Shown here in pieces: positions 22,653-30,809 of a DNA stretch of 46,345 nt. The stretch is from UBA1206 sp045600105 (GTDB lineage: Bacteria > Bacillota > Clostridia > Oscillospirales > CAG-382). The notes under the pieces are model-generated. The model ran no database searches. It saw nothing but the letters and a program-made list of their open reading frames with translations, and had not been told where the DNA came from. The position numbers and the translations under genes are program-made. The stretch spans positions 1 to 46,345 of the forward strand of contig JAZRXG010000036.1 of NCBI GenBank assembly GCA_045600105.1, in the 5' to 3' direction. The number at the start of each line of letters is the position of its first letter. Position 1 is the first letter of the stretch.

Positions 22653-23115
22653 ACGTTTCGCCGCCCTCCGTCGTTTCATCGTCGTCAAATCCCTTGAGGC
22701 GCTGCGAATAATCGTAAAGCGCCTTTGACGCGAGCAGCTCGGTCGAGCCCTCGCATCTGCCGTCGAATTCATCCTTCATAAGGCTGATGAGCTCGTCGTC
22801 CGAGAGCTTCTCGAGCATTTCGGATTTGTAGTAAAAGAATATCTCGGTAAGGTCGCTTACCGTTTCGGCAAAATTATCGTTGTTCACATAAGGCGACGAG
22901 CAGAAGACGTTCACGATCTTTTCGGTGACGCTGTTCCCGAACTCGATCCTGCCGGTGTTGAAAAGCGCTTTGTCGCGGTTTTGGAGGATGGCTGCCGCTC
23001 CGTCGGCGGTAAGCGTTATACCGTAGTTTGACGTGGTGTCGTTCAGGGAAAGCAGAGAAGATACGTTTTCGGCGAAGGTTATCGAAGAAAACGCTTTTGT
23101 CATATCGAATATCAT
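22645..23115 (-). CDS. DUF6323-like protein
   Basis: This 156-aa soluble protein contains features recalled for DUF6323: YGITLTADGAAAIL, TGRIEFG, FCSSPYVNNDNFAETVSDLTEIFFYYK, and LSDDELISLMKDEFDG with GSTELLASKAL. The start is put at 23115 because AGAGGG lies 5 nt before it; an in-frame upstream ATG at 23139 has none. It heads a two-gene operon with the DUF6179-like gene. Its promoter on the minus strand is TTGATT (23165-23160), 16 nt, TATAAT (23143-23138), with a small AAGTC/GACTT inverted repeat at the -35. Function is unknown. Confidence 0.75.
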   Translation of the reverse strand: MIFDMTKAFSSITFAENVSSLLSLNDTTSNYGITLTADGAAAILQNRDKALFNTGRIEFGNSVTEKIVNVFCSSPYVNNDNFAETVSDLTEIFFYYKSEMLEKLSDDELISLMKDEFDGRCEGSTELLASKALYDYSQRLKGFDDDETTEGGETYE

Positions 23116-23137
23116 TTTATCCCTCTTTTCAAAAACC

Positions 23138-23175
23138 ATTATATATCAAAAATAATCCAAATCAAGTCTTGACTT
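23138..23175 (-). promoter_or_regulatory. Promoter of the DUF6323/DUF6179 operon
   Basis: On the minus strand, TTGATT (23165-23160), 16 nt, TATAAT (23143-23138). AAGTC-TT-GACTT (23164-23175) overlaps the -35. Confidence 0.6.
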
Positions 23176-23198
23176 TTTCCGCGTTTTGTGCTTATGCG

Positions 23199-23232
23199 CA
23201 AAAAATCCCGTTTATTTCGCAATAAACGGGAT
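23199..23232 (-). terminator. Terminator of the HerA-like gene
   Basis: ATCCCGTTTATT and AATAAACGGGAT (23205-23216, 23221-23232) form a perfect 12-bp stem, followed on the minus strand by TTTTT. Confidence 0.9.
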
Positions 23233-23241
23233 GATTTTATT

Positions 23242-24771
23242 TCAGAACCACTTTTTGAGGGTGCCGAGTATGCCTCTGCTGACCGATTTGCCTACTTCGC
23301 GTCCGATCGTATTCATGGCGGAATTGGTGGCTTTTGAAAGAGCGCTCGAGGTCTTGGATTTTTTCTTTTTGGCTTTTTCCTTGGCCTTTGCTTTTTCTTC
23401 TTTTTCCTTTTCTTTTGCCTTTGCCGCTTCTTCCTTGGCTTTTTCGGCTTCTTCCTTTGCCTTCGCTTCGGCTTCGGCCTCTTTTGCGGCTTCGGCGGCA
23501 AGCAGCTCATAGGCGGACGCGTTGTCGACGGCGACCTCGTATTTGCCGAACAGGTCGTCGGCGTGTACTTCGGCTTTGCGTCTCGCGTCGTCTATCATTC
23601 CCATCATCGACTGAGGCGGAAGGATGGTGGCGCGTTCCACTACGGAAGGACGGCCTTTTTCATCAAGGAAGCTGACGAGAGCTTCGCCGGTGCCGAGGTC
23701 GAGGATGGCTTTTTCGGTGTCGAACGCGGGGTTCGCTCTGAACGACTGCGCGGCTGCCTTGACGGCTTTGAGCTCGGTGGGGGTGTATGCGCGGAGCGCG
23801 TGCTGGACCTTGTTGCCGAGCTGCGAAAGTACGCTGTTGGGGATGTCGGACGGCTGCTGCGTGATGAAATATACGCCGACGCCCTTTGAACGGATGAGCT
23901 TGACGACCTGCTCTATCTTGTCAACGAGCGCCTTGGGAGCGTCACGGAAAAGAAGATGCGCTTCATCGAAGAAGAAAACGAGCTTGGGCTTTTCGGGGTC
24001 GCCCTCTTCGGGAAGCTGCTCGAAAAGCTCGCTGAGCAGCCAGAGCATGAACGTCGAGTAAAGCAGCGGCGACTGATAAAGCTTTGCGCAGTGGAACACG
24101 TTGATGAATCCGCGGCCGTCGCCGTCGTGTACCATCCAGTCGTTTATGTCGATGTCGGGTTCGCCGAAGAAAATGTCTCCGCCCGCGTCCTCGAGCTGAA
24201 GAAGCGCACGCTGGATGGCGCCCGCCGACTGACGCGATATGTTGCCGTATTCGTTGAGGAGCTCGGCGGCGTGTTCGGTGACATAAGTGACCATCGCTCT
24301 GAGGTCCTTGAGGTCGATGAGGAGCCAGCCCTTGTCGTCGGCGACTCTGAAAACTATCGAAAGGACGCCCGACTGTACGTCGGTGAGTCCGAGTATGCGT
24401 GAAAGCAGGGAAGCGCCCATTTCGCTGATGGTGGTGCGGACGGGATGACCGCCTTCGCCGAAGACGTCCCAGAATCTCACGGGATAAGATTTGTATTCAA
24501 ACGAATCGGGGTCGAGCCCGATGGCGGAAAGACGGCTGTCGAGGCTTTCGCTTCTTTCGCCTTTTTTGACGCAGCCCGAAAGATCGCCCTTGACATCGGC
24601 AAGGAAAACGGGAACTCCGTTGTCGGAGAAAGACTCCGCCATTACCTTGAGGGTTATCGTCTTGCCGGTGCCGGTGGCGCCGCAGATGAGTCCGTGCCTG
24701 TTTGCCATTCCGGGGAGTATATAGGTCTTGTTTTCGCCGATACCGACGAGAATTTTGTTGTCACTCAGCAT
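23242..24771 (-). CDS. HerA-like (DUF853) ATPase
   Basis: This 509-aa P-loop ATPase is of the HerA/YjgR type, related to DNA-translocating ATPases. Walker A GATGTGKT is at 31-38, Walker B is LVFFFDEAHLLF, and ITQQPSDIP is the sensor-like segment after it, typical of the DUF853 family. A long Ala/Glu/Lys-rich, coiled-coil-like region follows (about 415-475), then a basic segment and a C-terminal TLKKWF. GGAGG precedes the ATG and a perfect consensus promoter lies upstream. Partners NurA or SIR2 are not encoded nearby. The family's role in bacteria (repair or defence) is not fixed. Confidence 0.88.
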   Translation of the reverse strand: MLSDNKILVGIGENKTYILPGMANRHGLICGATGTGKTITLKVMAESFSDNGVPVFLADVKGDLSGCVKKGERSESLDSRLSAIGLDPDSFEYKSYPVRFWDVFGEGGHPVRTTISEMGASLLSRILGLTDVQSGVLSIVFRVADDKGWLLIDLKDLRAMVTYVTEHAAELLNEYGNISRQSAGAIQRALLQLEDAGGDIFFGEPDIDINDWMVHDGDGRGFINVFHCAKLYQSPLLYSTFMLWLLSELFEQLPEEGDPEKPKLVFFFDEAHLLFRDAPKALVDKIEQVVKLIRSKGVGVYFITQQPSDIPNSVLSQLGNKVQHALRAYTPTELKAVKAAAQSFRANPAFDTEKAILDLGTGEALVSFLDEKGRPSVVERATILPPQSMMGMIDDARRKAEVHADDLFGKYEVAVDNASAYELLAAEAAKEAEAEAKAKEEAEKAKEEAAKAKEKEKEEKAKAKEKAKKKKSKTSSALSKATNSAMNTIGREVGKSVSRGILGTLKKWF

Positions 24772-24801
24772 TTTTATGCCTCCATTTGTGTTTATGATAA
24801 A

Positions 24802-24830
24802 ATTATATCATCGACCGCGTCAAATGTCAA
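24802..24830 (-). promoter_or_regulatory. Perfect consensus promoter of the HerA-like gene
   Basis: On the minus strand, TTGACA (24830-24825), 17 nt, TATAAT (24807-24802). Confidence 0.9.
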
Positions 24831-24850
24831 CCGAAATATTCAATTTGTAC

Positions 24851-24879
24851 TTGCGCGCCGCTGCCCTTTGTGATATAAT
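24851..24879 (+). promoter_or_regulatory. Extended -10 promoter of the MATE-Nudix-xth operon
   Basis: TATAAT (24874-24879) preceded by TG-A, with a weak -35 TTGCGC (24851-24856) 17 nt upstream. Divergent from the HerA-like promoter. Confidence 0.75.
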
Positions 24880-24911
24880 TTTACAAAATATGACTTCAAG
24901 AGGGACACGTT

Positions 24912-26291
24912 GTGAACAGAGACCTTACGGTCGGAAAGCCGCAGAGAGTTTTGCTGAATTTCTGCCTTCCGCTTTTCGGCAGCATCATTTTTCAGCAGTT
25001 ATACAATCTTGCCGACAGCATAGTCGCAGGCAAGTTCATAGGCGAAAACGCGCTCGCCGCGGTAGGCAACAGTTACGAGATAACGCTTATCCTCATCGCG
25101 TTCGCGTTCGGCTCGAACATCGGCTGCTCGGTCATCGTGTCGCAGCTTTTCGGTGCTAAAAAATACAAGGATATGAAGACCGCGGTCTATACGTCGCTCA
25201 TAGCGAGCGGCGCGCTCTGCCTTGCACTCATGGCGGTCGGGTTCATCTTTTCGGGCGATCTTCTCAATCTCATCAACACGCCGGATGAAGCGTTCGCGGA
25301 TTCCAAACTGTATCTCGATATATATCTTCTCGGTCTCCCGTTCGTCTTCTTTTACAACATCTCCACGGGCATTTTCTCGGCGCTCGGCGACTCAAGAACG
25401 CCGTTCTGGTTCCTCATGGCGTCGTCGCTTGTCAATATCGGCATGGACGTTCTGTTCGTCACCGCGTTTTCGTCGGTGTTCACCCGCGGCGTCGACGGCG
25501 TCGCCTGGGCGACCTTCATCTGTCAGGGCGTGAGCTGCGTGCTTGCGGTCGTGTTCGTTTTCAGACGTCTCCGCACGGTAAAGACGGAAGGAAAAGTCAA
25601 GCCTTTCTCGCGTGAGCTTTTGGGCAGGATAGCGTCCGTCGCCGTACCGAGCATACTTCAGCAGAGCTTTATTTCAGTCGGCAACGTGATAATACAGGGC
25701 GTCATCAATTCGTTCGGCACCGCCGTAATGGCGGGCTATGCCGCGTCGATAAAGCTCAACAACCTCGTCGTAACGTCGTTCACCACCATCGGGAACGGCA
25801 TATCCAATTTCACCGCTCAGAATATAGGCGCCGAAAAGTACGACCGCGTAAGAGCCGGATATAAAGCGGGTATAAAGATAATCCTCGCGATAGCGATCCC
25901 GTTCACGGTTTTGTATTTCACTCTCGGCAAATATCTCGTATATCTGTTCCTCGAAGAACCGACCGCAGAAGCGCTGAGCGTCGGGACCACGCTGCTTATG
26001 ATACTGTCGCCGTTCTATTCGGCGGTGTCGCTCAAGCTCGCGTCCGACGGAGTATTGCGCGGCGCGAGAAAGATGGCGCTTTTCATGACGGATACCTTCA
26101 CCGACCTCGTGCTGCGCGTCGTCCTCGCTCTCATCCTTTCCGTGCCGTTCAGAGCTACTGGTATCTGGATATCCTGGCCCATCGGCTGGGTCATATCCGC
26201 CGCTATGTCGGTCTACTTCTATTTCACGGGTGAATGGAACGAAAACCCGAAGCCCATCTTCAAATTCAGAAAGAAAGCGAAAACGTCATAA
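24912..26291 (+). CDS. MATE-family efflux transporter, second copy
   Basis: This 459-aa inner-membrane antiporter has about twelve helices. The N-terminus has FCLPLFGSIIFQQLYNLADS and GKFIGENALAAVGN, and the second-half repeat starts near residue 242 (RIASVAVPSILQQSFISVGN). It begins at GTG 24912, 6 nt after AGAGGGAC. It is clearly diverged from the MATE protein at 19297-20706, so not a recent duplicate. Its stop codon overlaps the Nudix start by one base (TAATG). It is first in a five-gene run. Substrate is unknown. Confidence 0.9.
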   Translation: MNRDLTVGKPQRVLLNFCLPLFGSIIFQQLYNLADSIVAGKFIGENALAAVGNSYEITLILIAFAFGSNIGCSVIVSQLFGAKKYKDMKTAVYTSLIASGALCLALMAVGFIFSGDLLNLINTPDEAFADSKLYLDIYLLGLPFVFFYNISTGIFSALGDSRTPFWFLMASSLVNIGMDVLFVTAFSSVFTRGVDGVAWATFICQGVSCVLAVVFVFRRLRTVKTEGKVKPFSRELLGRIASVAVPSILQQSFISVGNVIIQGVINSFGTAVMAGYAASIKLNNLVVTSFTTIGNGISNFTAQNIGAEKYDRVRAGYKAGIKIILAIAIPFTVLYFTLGKYLVYLFLEEPTAEALSVGTTLLMILSPFYSAVSLKLASDGVLRGARKMALFMTDTFTDLVLRVVLALILSVPFRATGIWISWPIGWVISAAMSVYFYFTGEWNENPKPIFKFRKKAKTS

Positions 26292-26857
26292 TGAAAGAGC
26301 TCGAATGGAAAACACTTGAAAAGAACGGTGTACTGCATACCCGCGTGTTCGACGTAAACGCCAAGAAATGCGAATCCGCCGACGGGACAAAAGGCAAATT
26401 TTATACCATCGACGCGAGCGACTGGGTAGTGGTCGTTCCCGTCATCGGCGATAATTTCGTGGTCGTCAGGCAATGGCGTCACGGCAGCGAGCGCGTGACG
26501 TGCGAGTTCCCGGGAGGGATAATCGAAAAAGGCGAAGACCCGCTCGACGCCGCGAGACGCGAGACCGAGGAGGAGACCGCCTACCGTGCGGGAAAACTCA
26601 CCAAGCTCGGCGAAATGAACCCCAATCCCGCGCTTTATACCAACAGGCTCCATATTTATCTCGCCGAAGACCTAACACCCGTCGGCGAGCAGCACCTCGA
26701 CGACGATGAATTCATCAATTATTTCGTAAAGCCCATAAACGAAGTCATACGCGATTTCGCGTCGGGCGAATATCAGCACGCTTACACGGGCACCGCACTC
26801 GCGCTTTATATGCGTGAGCGTCTGCTCAAAAACGACCGTAAAGGAGAAGAAGCATGA
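26291..26857 (+). CDS. Nudix hydrolase (ADP-ribose pyrophosphatase-like)
   Basis: This 188-aa enzyme has a Nudix box: GGIIEKGEDPLDAARRETEEETAY, residues about 75-98, matching GX5EX7REUXEEXGU except that the last Gly is Ala. The GGIIE...GE layout and the downstream YTNRLHIYLAEDL segment are typical of ADP-ribose/nucleotide-sugar pyrophosphatases. It begins at the ATG overlapping the MATE stop and overlaps exonuclease III by 4 nt (ATGA), so translation is coupled on both sides. Confidence 0.88.
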   Translation: MKELEWKTLEKNGVLHTRVFDVNAKKCESADGTKGKFYTIDASDWVVVVPVIGDNFVVVRQWRHGSERVTCEFPGGIIEKGEDPLDAARRETEEETAYRAGKLTKLGEMNPNPALYTNRLHIYLAEDLTPVGEQHLDDDEFINYFVKPINEVIRDFASGEYQHAYTGTALALYMRERLLKNDRKGEEA

Positions 26858-27609
26858 AAGCCGTATCGTGGAACGTGAACGGGCTGCGCGCCTGCGTCGG
26901 AAAAGGCTGCATGGATTTCTTTGAGTCCTGCGGCGCCGACTTTATCTGTCTGCAGGAGACCAAGCTGCAGGAAGGACAGATAGACCTCGAATTGTCCGGA
27001 TACAATCAGTTCTGGAACTACGCCGAGAAGAAGGGCTACAGCGGATGCGCGATATTCGCGAAGAAAAAGCCGCTTGACGTCAGATACGGACTCGGCATCG
27101 ACGAGCACGATCACGAGGGAAGAGTCATCACGCTCGAATACGAAAAGTTCTTTCTCGTCACCGTGTATACGCCCAATTCCAAGCAGGAGCTCGAGAGGCT
27201 CGATTACCGCAAGGTGTGGGAGGACGATATGCGTTCCTACCTCTGTTCCCTCAAAAAAGCCAAACCCGTCATTATGTGCGGCGACCTCAATGTCGCCCAT
27301 AACGAAATTGACCTGAAGCATCCGCAGGCAAACAGGAACAGCGCGGGATTCACCGACGCCGAAAGGGAAAAGATGACCTGCCTTCTCGAAGCGGGATTCA
27401 CCGACACGTTCAGATATCTTTATCCCGACACGACCGACGCGTATTCGTGGTGGTCGTACCGCTTCAACGCGAGAGCCAACAACGCGGGGTGGAGAATAGA
27501 CTATTTTATAGTTTCCGACGATATAAAAGAAAAAATCAAAAACGCGTCGATACGTCCCGACGTTTTCGGCTCCGACCACTGTCCCGTTGAACTCGAAATC
27601 GACGTATGA
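26854..27609 (+). CDS. xth: Exodeoxyribonuclease III / AP endonuclease
   Basis: This 251-aa DNA repair enzyme of the EEP superfamily cleaves abasic sites and degrades DNA from 3' ends. The catalytic signatures are complete: NVNGLRA (7-13), LQETK with Glu35 (metal ligand), VTVYTPNS, MCGDLNVAHNEIDL (Asp/Asn pair), WRIDYFIVS and GSDHCPV with the catalytic Asp-His. It overlaps the Nudix gene by 4 nt. It is a housekeeping repair gene in an operon with transport and secreted proteins, an arrangement without an obvious functional theme. Confidence 0.95.
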   Translation: MKAVSWNVNGLRACVGKGCMDFFESCGADFICLQETKLQEGQIDLELSGYNQFWNYAEKKGYSGCAIFAKKKPLDVRYGLGIDEHDHEGRVITLEYEKFFLVTVYTPNSKQELERLDYRKVWEDDMRSYLCSLKKAKPVIMCGDLNVAHNEIDLKHPQANRNSAGFTDAEREKMTCLLEAGFTDTFRYLYPDTTDAYSWWSYRFNARANNAGWRIDYFIVSDDIKEKIKNASIRPDVFGSDHCPVELEIDV

Positions 27610-27620
27610 AGGTGAGCATT

Positions 27621-30600
27621 ATGAAAAAACTGATCTGTCTCGTTTTGTCCCTTGCCGTCTGTCTTTCCGTTTTCGTTTCCTGCTCGGACGCGAAGGACGA
27701 ACCTTCCGAAGAAGTGTCGGCAAGTCAGGAGGACGCCGGAAAGTCGGAAGAGCCTTCCGCGGAAACGTCCGAGATATCGGAAGCGGGCATTGAGGAAAGC
27801 TCGGAAGAAATCCTTGAAGAAAGCTCCGAACCGCCTTATATACCGACGTACGAAACCAACGTTTCTCTCGGCAAGACCTATTCCGGAACGGCCGCCGACG
27901 GCATATATCCCGATACGTATCACGCCGAACTCACCGACGGACTTTACGCGGGTACGGATAAAGGCTACTCCGATCCGAAATGGTCCAACTATCAGCGTCC
28001 CGATCCCGTGACGATAACGCTCGATCTCGAGGAAGACTGCTTCTCGCTTTATAAATTCGAAGTGTCCTTCTACGTTGACGTGGGCCCCGGGATAACTCCG
28101 CCGCTTGATATATGCGTCTACGCGTCCGACGACTGTCCCGACGAAACATACAAATGGACCTTTATCGGCACCGTACCGTCGTCGCTTGAAATGGAAGGAG
28201 GCTCGCATATATCCTCGTTCTGCCTCGACAGCCCCATAGATTCGCGTTACATCCGTTTCACGATGAATCACTATTCCGCCAACCTGTTCCTCGACGAGAT
28301 CTCGGTATACGCCGACGTCGAGGGCGTCGCAGCGGGCAAAACGCTTGAAAAAGCGATAGAAGAAGCTTACGCGAACGACACCGTTCCTTATTCGTCGCTG
28401 TTCAACGGCGTCGTGAAGGAAGAGATAAACTATTCTTACGTTCTCACGGCGATATCGTCGCACAAATCCGTGAAATGTTCGAGAAACGCGAACGAGCTTT
28501 TCCCCTACGCGGGCAAGCTCACCGACTGCGCCCCGCTCGGCGCGACTTACGAAAGCGGGCGATGGGCGGGATTCGACGGCAGCGAACCGCTCGACATCAC
28601 CGTCAATCTCTCAAAGCTCCGCACCGACGTCTGCGCCTTTTCGCTTTCGGCACATTCCAATCCCGCGCTCGGCATAATGCTTCCTTCTTACGTAGATTTT
28701 TACGTTTCCGAGGATAACAAGGATTATACTTACGTCGGCAGGGTATACGCTCCCGTCGATTCCGACGCCGAATATTACAATTATATACTCGCGCTGCCTT
28801 TCGCGCTTCACGTGCGTTACGCGCGTTTCTCGATACCCGAGCAGGAACGCAAAATGGTATTCGTCGAGGAAACGGGTGTGTTCGGCTGCGTCGAACCGAC
28901 CGAAAGCGCTTTCACGCCGCTGTATTCCGAAGAACCCATCGCCGAAGTCACCGAAGAAATATTTTTCGATCCGTCCGTTGAGGATTACGCCCAAAATATA
29001 AACCTCATAAGCGGCTTGCCGCAGCGTTTCTTCTCGCATACTCCTCTCAAAAAAGGTACCGACGGCAACACGGCTGAAAAAACCAAACTCCTCACCGACG
29101 GCAAATTCGCGAAAGAGGCGTATTACATCGATTCCGCGTTCTGCCATTTCGGCAGCGGACTCGGCAGGGATGTCGTGTATGATCTCGGCGCGACGGCGAC
29201 CGTCACCGGCTTCGGCGTCAGCTTCCTTCGTGAGGACGACGTCGGCATAAATACGCTTTCGAGCGTTGAATTCTATCTTTCCGAAAACGGCGTCGACTGG
29301 TATCCCGTACTCGTCGGCGTGACGCCTTCAAGCTCGTCCACCGAGATAATGCGGTATACGTACGAGCTCGGCAGAGCCTACAAGGCAAGATTTGCCCGTT
29401 TCTCGTTTGCGGTCTGGGCAAACGCTTATTGCGACGAGCTTCAGGTTTTCGGCACGAAAAAAGTCGACACAAACAGCGTGTCGCCTGCGGAGTGCGGTTT
29501 CTCCGCCGAAAAGATGGATAACTCCGCTTACGCCGGGCGTGATATCGAATCTCTCGGCAAAGCGAACGACATCGTTCTCGTGCCGAACTACTGCGCCGAA
29601 GACGAAAAGAGCGGCAAAAAGGTCGGCTATACAACCGATGAACTCATTCCTTACGTTTCTTATGTCGATGTCGACGGAAAAATAGCCGACACGATGTTCG
29701 ACGGCTTCCTGTTCTGCCCGACCGGAAGCATGCTTGAAGGTCATCATTGTTATTCCGACGCGAATATGCGCGAAATGAAGGATATGGCAGACAAGACGTT
29801 TGCCGAAGGACGCGACGTCAGCGCACTTGACGAAGCCGCCGCAAAGGTCAAAAAAGAGCTCTCGCTCGACGATTATAAGGTGAGATATTATCTTACTCTT
29901 TCATATCCCGGCAAGAACGTCGATTTCGGTGATATCGACGGCGACGGCAAGTCCGACAGACTCGAGACCACCGAAGACCGTATCAACGCGATAAAATGGG
30001 AGATCGACTACTGTCTGACGCTTGCCGAAAAAGCCGAAAGCGACAACGTGACGTTCGCCGGCTTTTACTGGGTACATGAAGCGATGACCGATTACGCCGA
30101 GGACGGCGAACTGATCAACGCCGTGGCAGACTACTGTCATTCCAAGGGATACGGACTGTTCTGGATACCCTATATGAGCGCAAACGGAAGGCATGAGTGG
30201 AAGTATTACGGCTTCGATATGGCATGCCTGCAGCCCAACTACGCGTTCAGCACCGACGTCGGCGAACAGAACATCATCGACGCTTCCTATCTCGCGAAGA
30301 GATACGGAATGTGCATCGAGATCGAGGTATGCGGCACGTCGCTCACCGACCCCATATTCTTCGACAAATATATGGACTACCTCACCGACGGCGTCAGATA
30401 CGGCTATATGACCGAAACCCCGCATTGCTATTATCAGGACGTTTACTACTACCTTTACGCCTGCGAGTCGGACGACGCCAAGGCAAGGCTCACTTACGAC
30501 TACACGTATCTTTTCATCAAAGGGAAGCTCGAACTCAAGGCCGATACTCTTGAAGCAAAGACGTTTGAAGGGGAAGCCGGCACGGTGATACGCGGAAACG

Positions 30601-30794
30601 TGAGGACCGAAAAGAATTTCGGTGAATGTACCGTCAGAGTGTCGCCGCTCCACGGCTCGCTCACGCTTTACCCCGACGGGAATTTCGCCTATTATCCCGA
30701 AAAAGACTATACGGGGACCGACGCGTTTTCCTTCAGTTATTCGAATTATCTCGGCGAAAGCGAGTTCACGGAAATAACGATAAATATCAAATGA
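27621..30794 (+). CDS. DUF4855 multidomain lipoprotein
   Basis: This 1057-aa lipoprotein has a signal peptide and lipobox ending at Cys21 (FVSC). A Ser/Glu-rich linker (24-72) is followed by three discoidin (F5/8C)-like beta modules at about 78-232, 285-425 and 460-612; the repeated YVRF/YARFS-type strand is visible in each (SRYIRFTM, VRYARFSI, ARFARFSF). A DUF4855-like region spans about 645-965 (FDGFLFCPTGSMLEGHH; GFYWVHEAMT; GYGLFWIPYMSANG). A C-terminal cadherin-like/Big_9-like beta domain (about 970-1057) has GSLTLYPDGNFAYYP and GTDAFSFSYS. ATG 27621 is chosen for its AAGGTGAG site; ATG 27606 overlaps the xth stop. Probably it binds and perhaps cleaves polysaccharide; function is unproven. 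Confidence 0.85.
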   Translation: MKKLICLVLSLAVCLSVFVSCSDAKDEPSEEVSASQEDAGKSEEPSAETSEISEAGIEESSEEILEESSEPPYIPTYETNVSLGKTYSGTAADGIYPDTYHAELTDGLYAGTDKGYSDPKWSNYQRPDPVTITLDLEEDCFSLYKFEVSFYVDVGPGITPPLDICVYASDDCPDETYKWTFIGTVPSSLEMEGGSHISSFCLDSPIDSRYIRFTMNHYSANLFLDEISVYADVEGVAAGKTLEKAIEEAYANDTVPYSSLFNGVVKEEINYSYVLTAISSHKSVKCSRNANELFPYAGKLTDCAPLGATYESGRWAGFDGSEPLDITVNLSKLRTDVCAFSLSAHSNPALGIMLPSYVDFYVSEDNKDYTYVGRVYAPVDSDAEYYNYILALPFALHVRYARFSIPEQERKMVFVEETGVFGCVEPTESAFTPLYSEEPIAEVTEEIFFDPSVEDYAQNINLISGLPQRFFSHTPLKKGTDGNTAEKTKLLTDGKFAKEAYYIDSAFCHFGSGLGRDVVYDLGATATVTGFGVSFLREDDVGINTLSSVEFYLSENGVDWYPVLVGVTPSSSSTEIMRYTYELGRAYKARFARFSFAVWANAYCDELQVFGTKKVDTNSVSPAECGFSAEKMDNSAYAGRDIESLGKANDIVLVPNYCAEDEKSGKKVGYTTDELIPYVSYVDVDGKIADTMFDGFLFCPTGSMLEGHHCYSDANMREMKDMADKTFAEGRDVSALDEAAAKVKKELSLDDYKVRYYLTLSYPGKNVDFGDIDGDGKSDRLETTEDRINAIKWEIDYCLTLAEKAESDNVTFAGFYWVHEAMTDYAEDGELINAVADYCHSKGYGLFWIPYMSANGRHEWKYYGFDMACLQPNYAFSTDVGEQNIIDASYLAKRYGMCIEIEVCGTSLTDPIFFDKYMDYLTDGVRYGYMTETPHCYYQDVYYYLYACESDDAKARLTYDYTYLFIKGKLELKADTLEAKTFEGEAGTVIRGNVRTEKNFGECTVRVSPLHGSLTLYPDGNFAYYPEKDYTGTDAFSFSYSNYLGESEFTEITINIK

Positions 30795-30809
30795 AAAGGA
30801 GCGGCTTAT

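Noticed and set aside
19297..26291. The two MATE genes as a recent duplication bounding a mobile segment
   Set aside because: The two proteins share only family-level similarity and no flanking direct or inverted repeats were seen.
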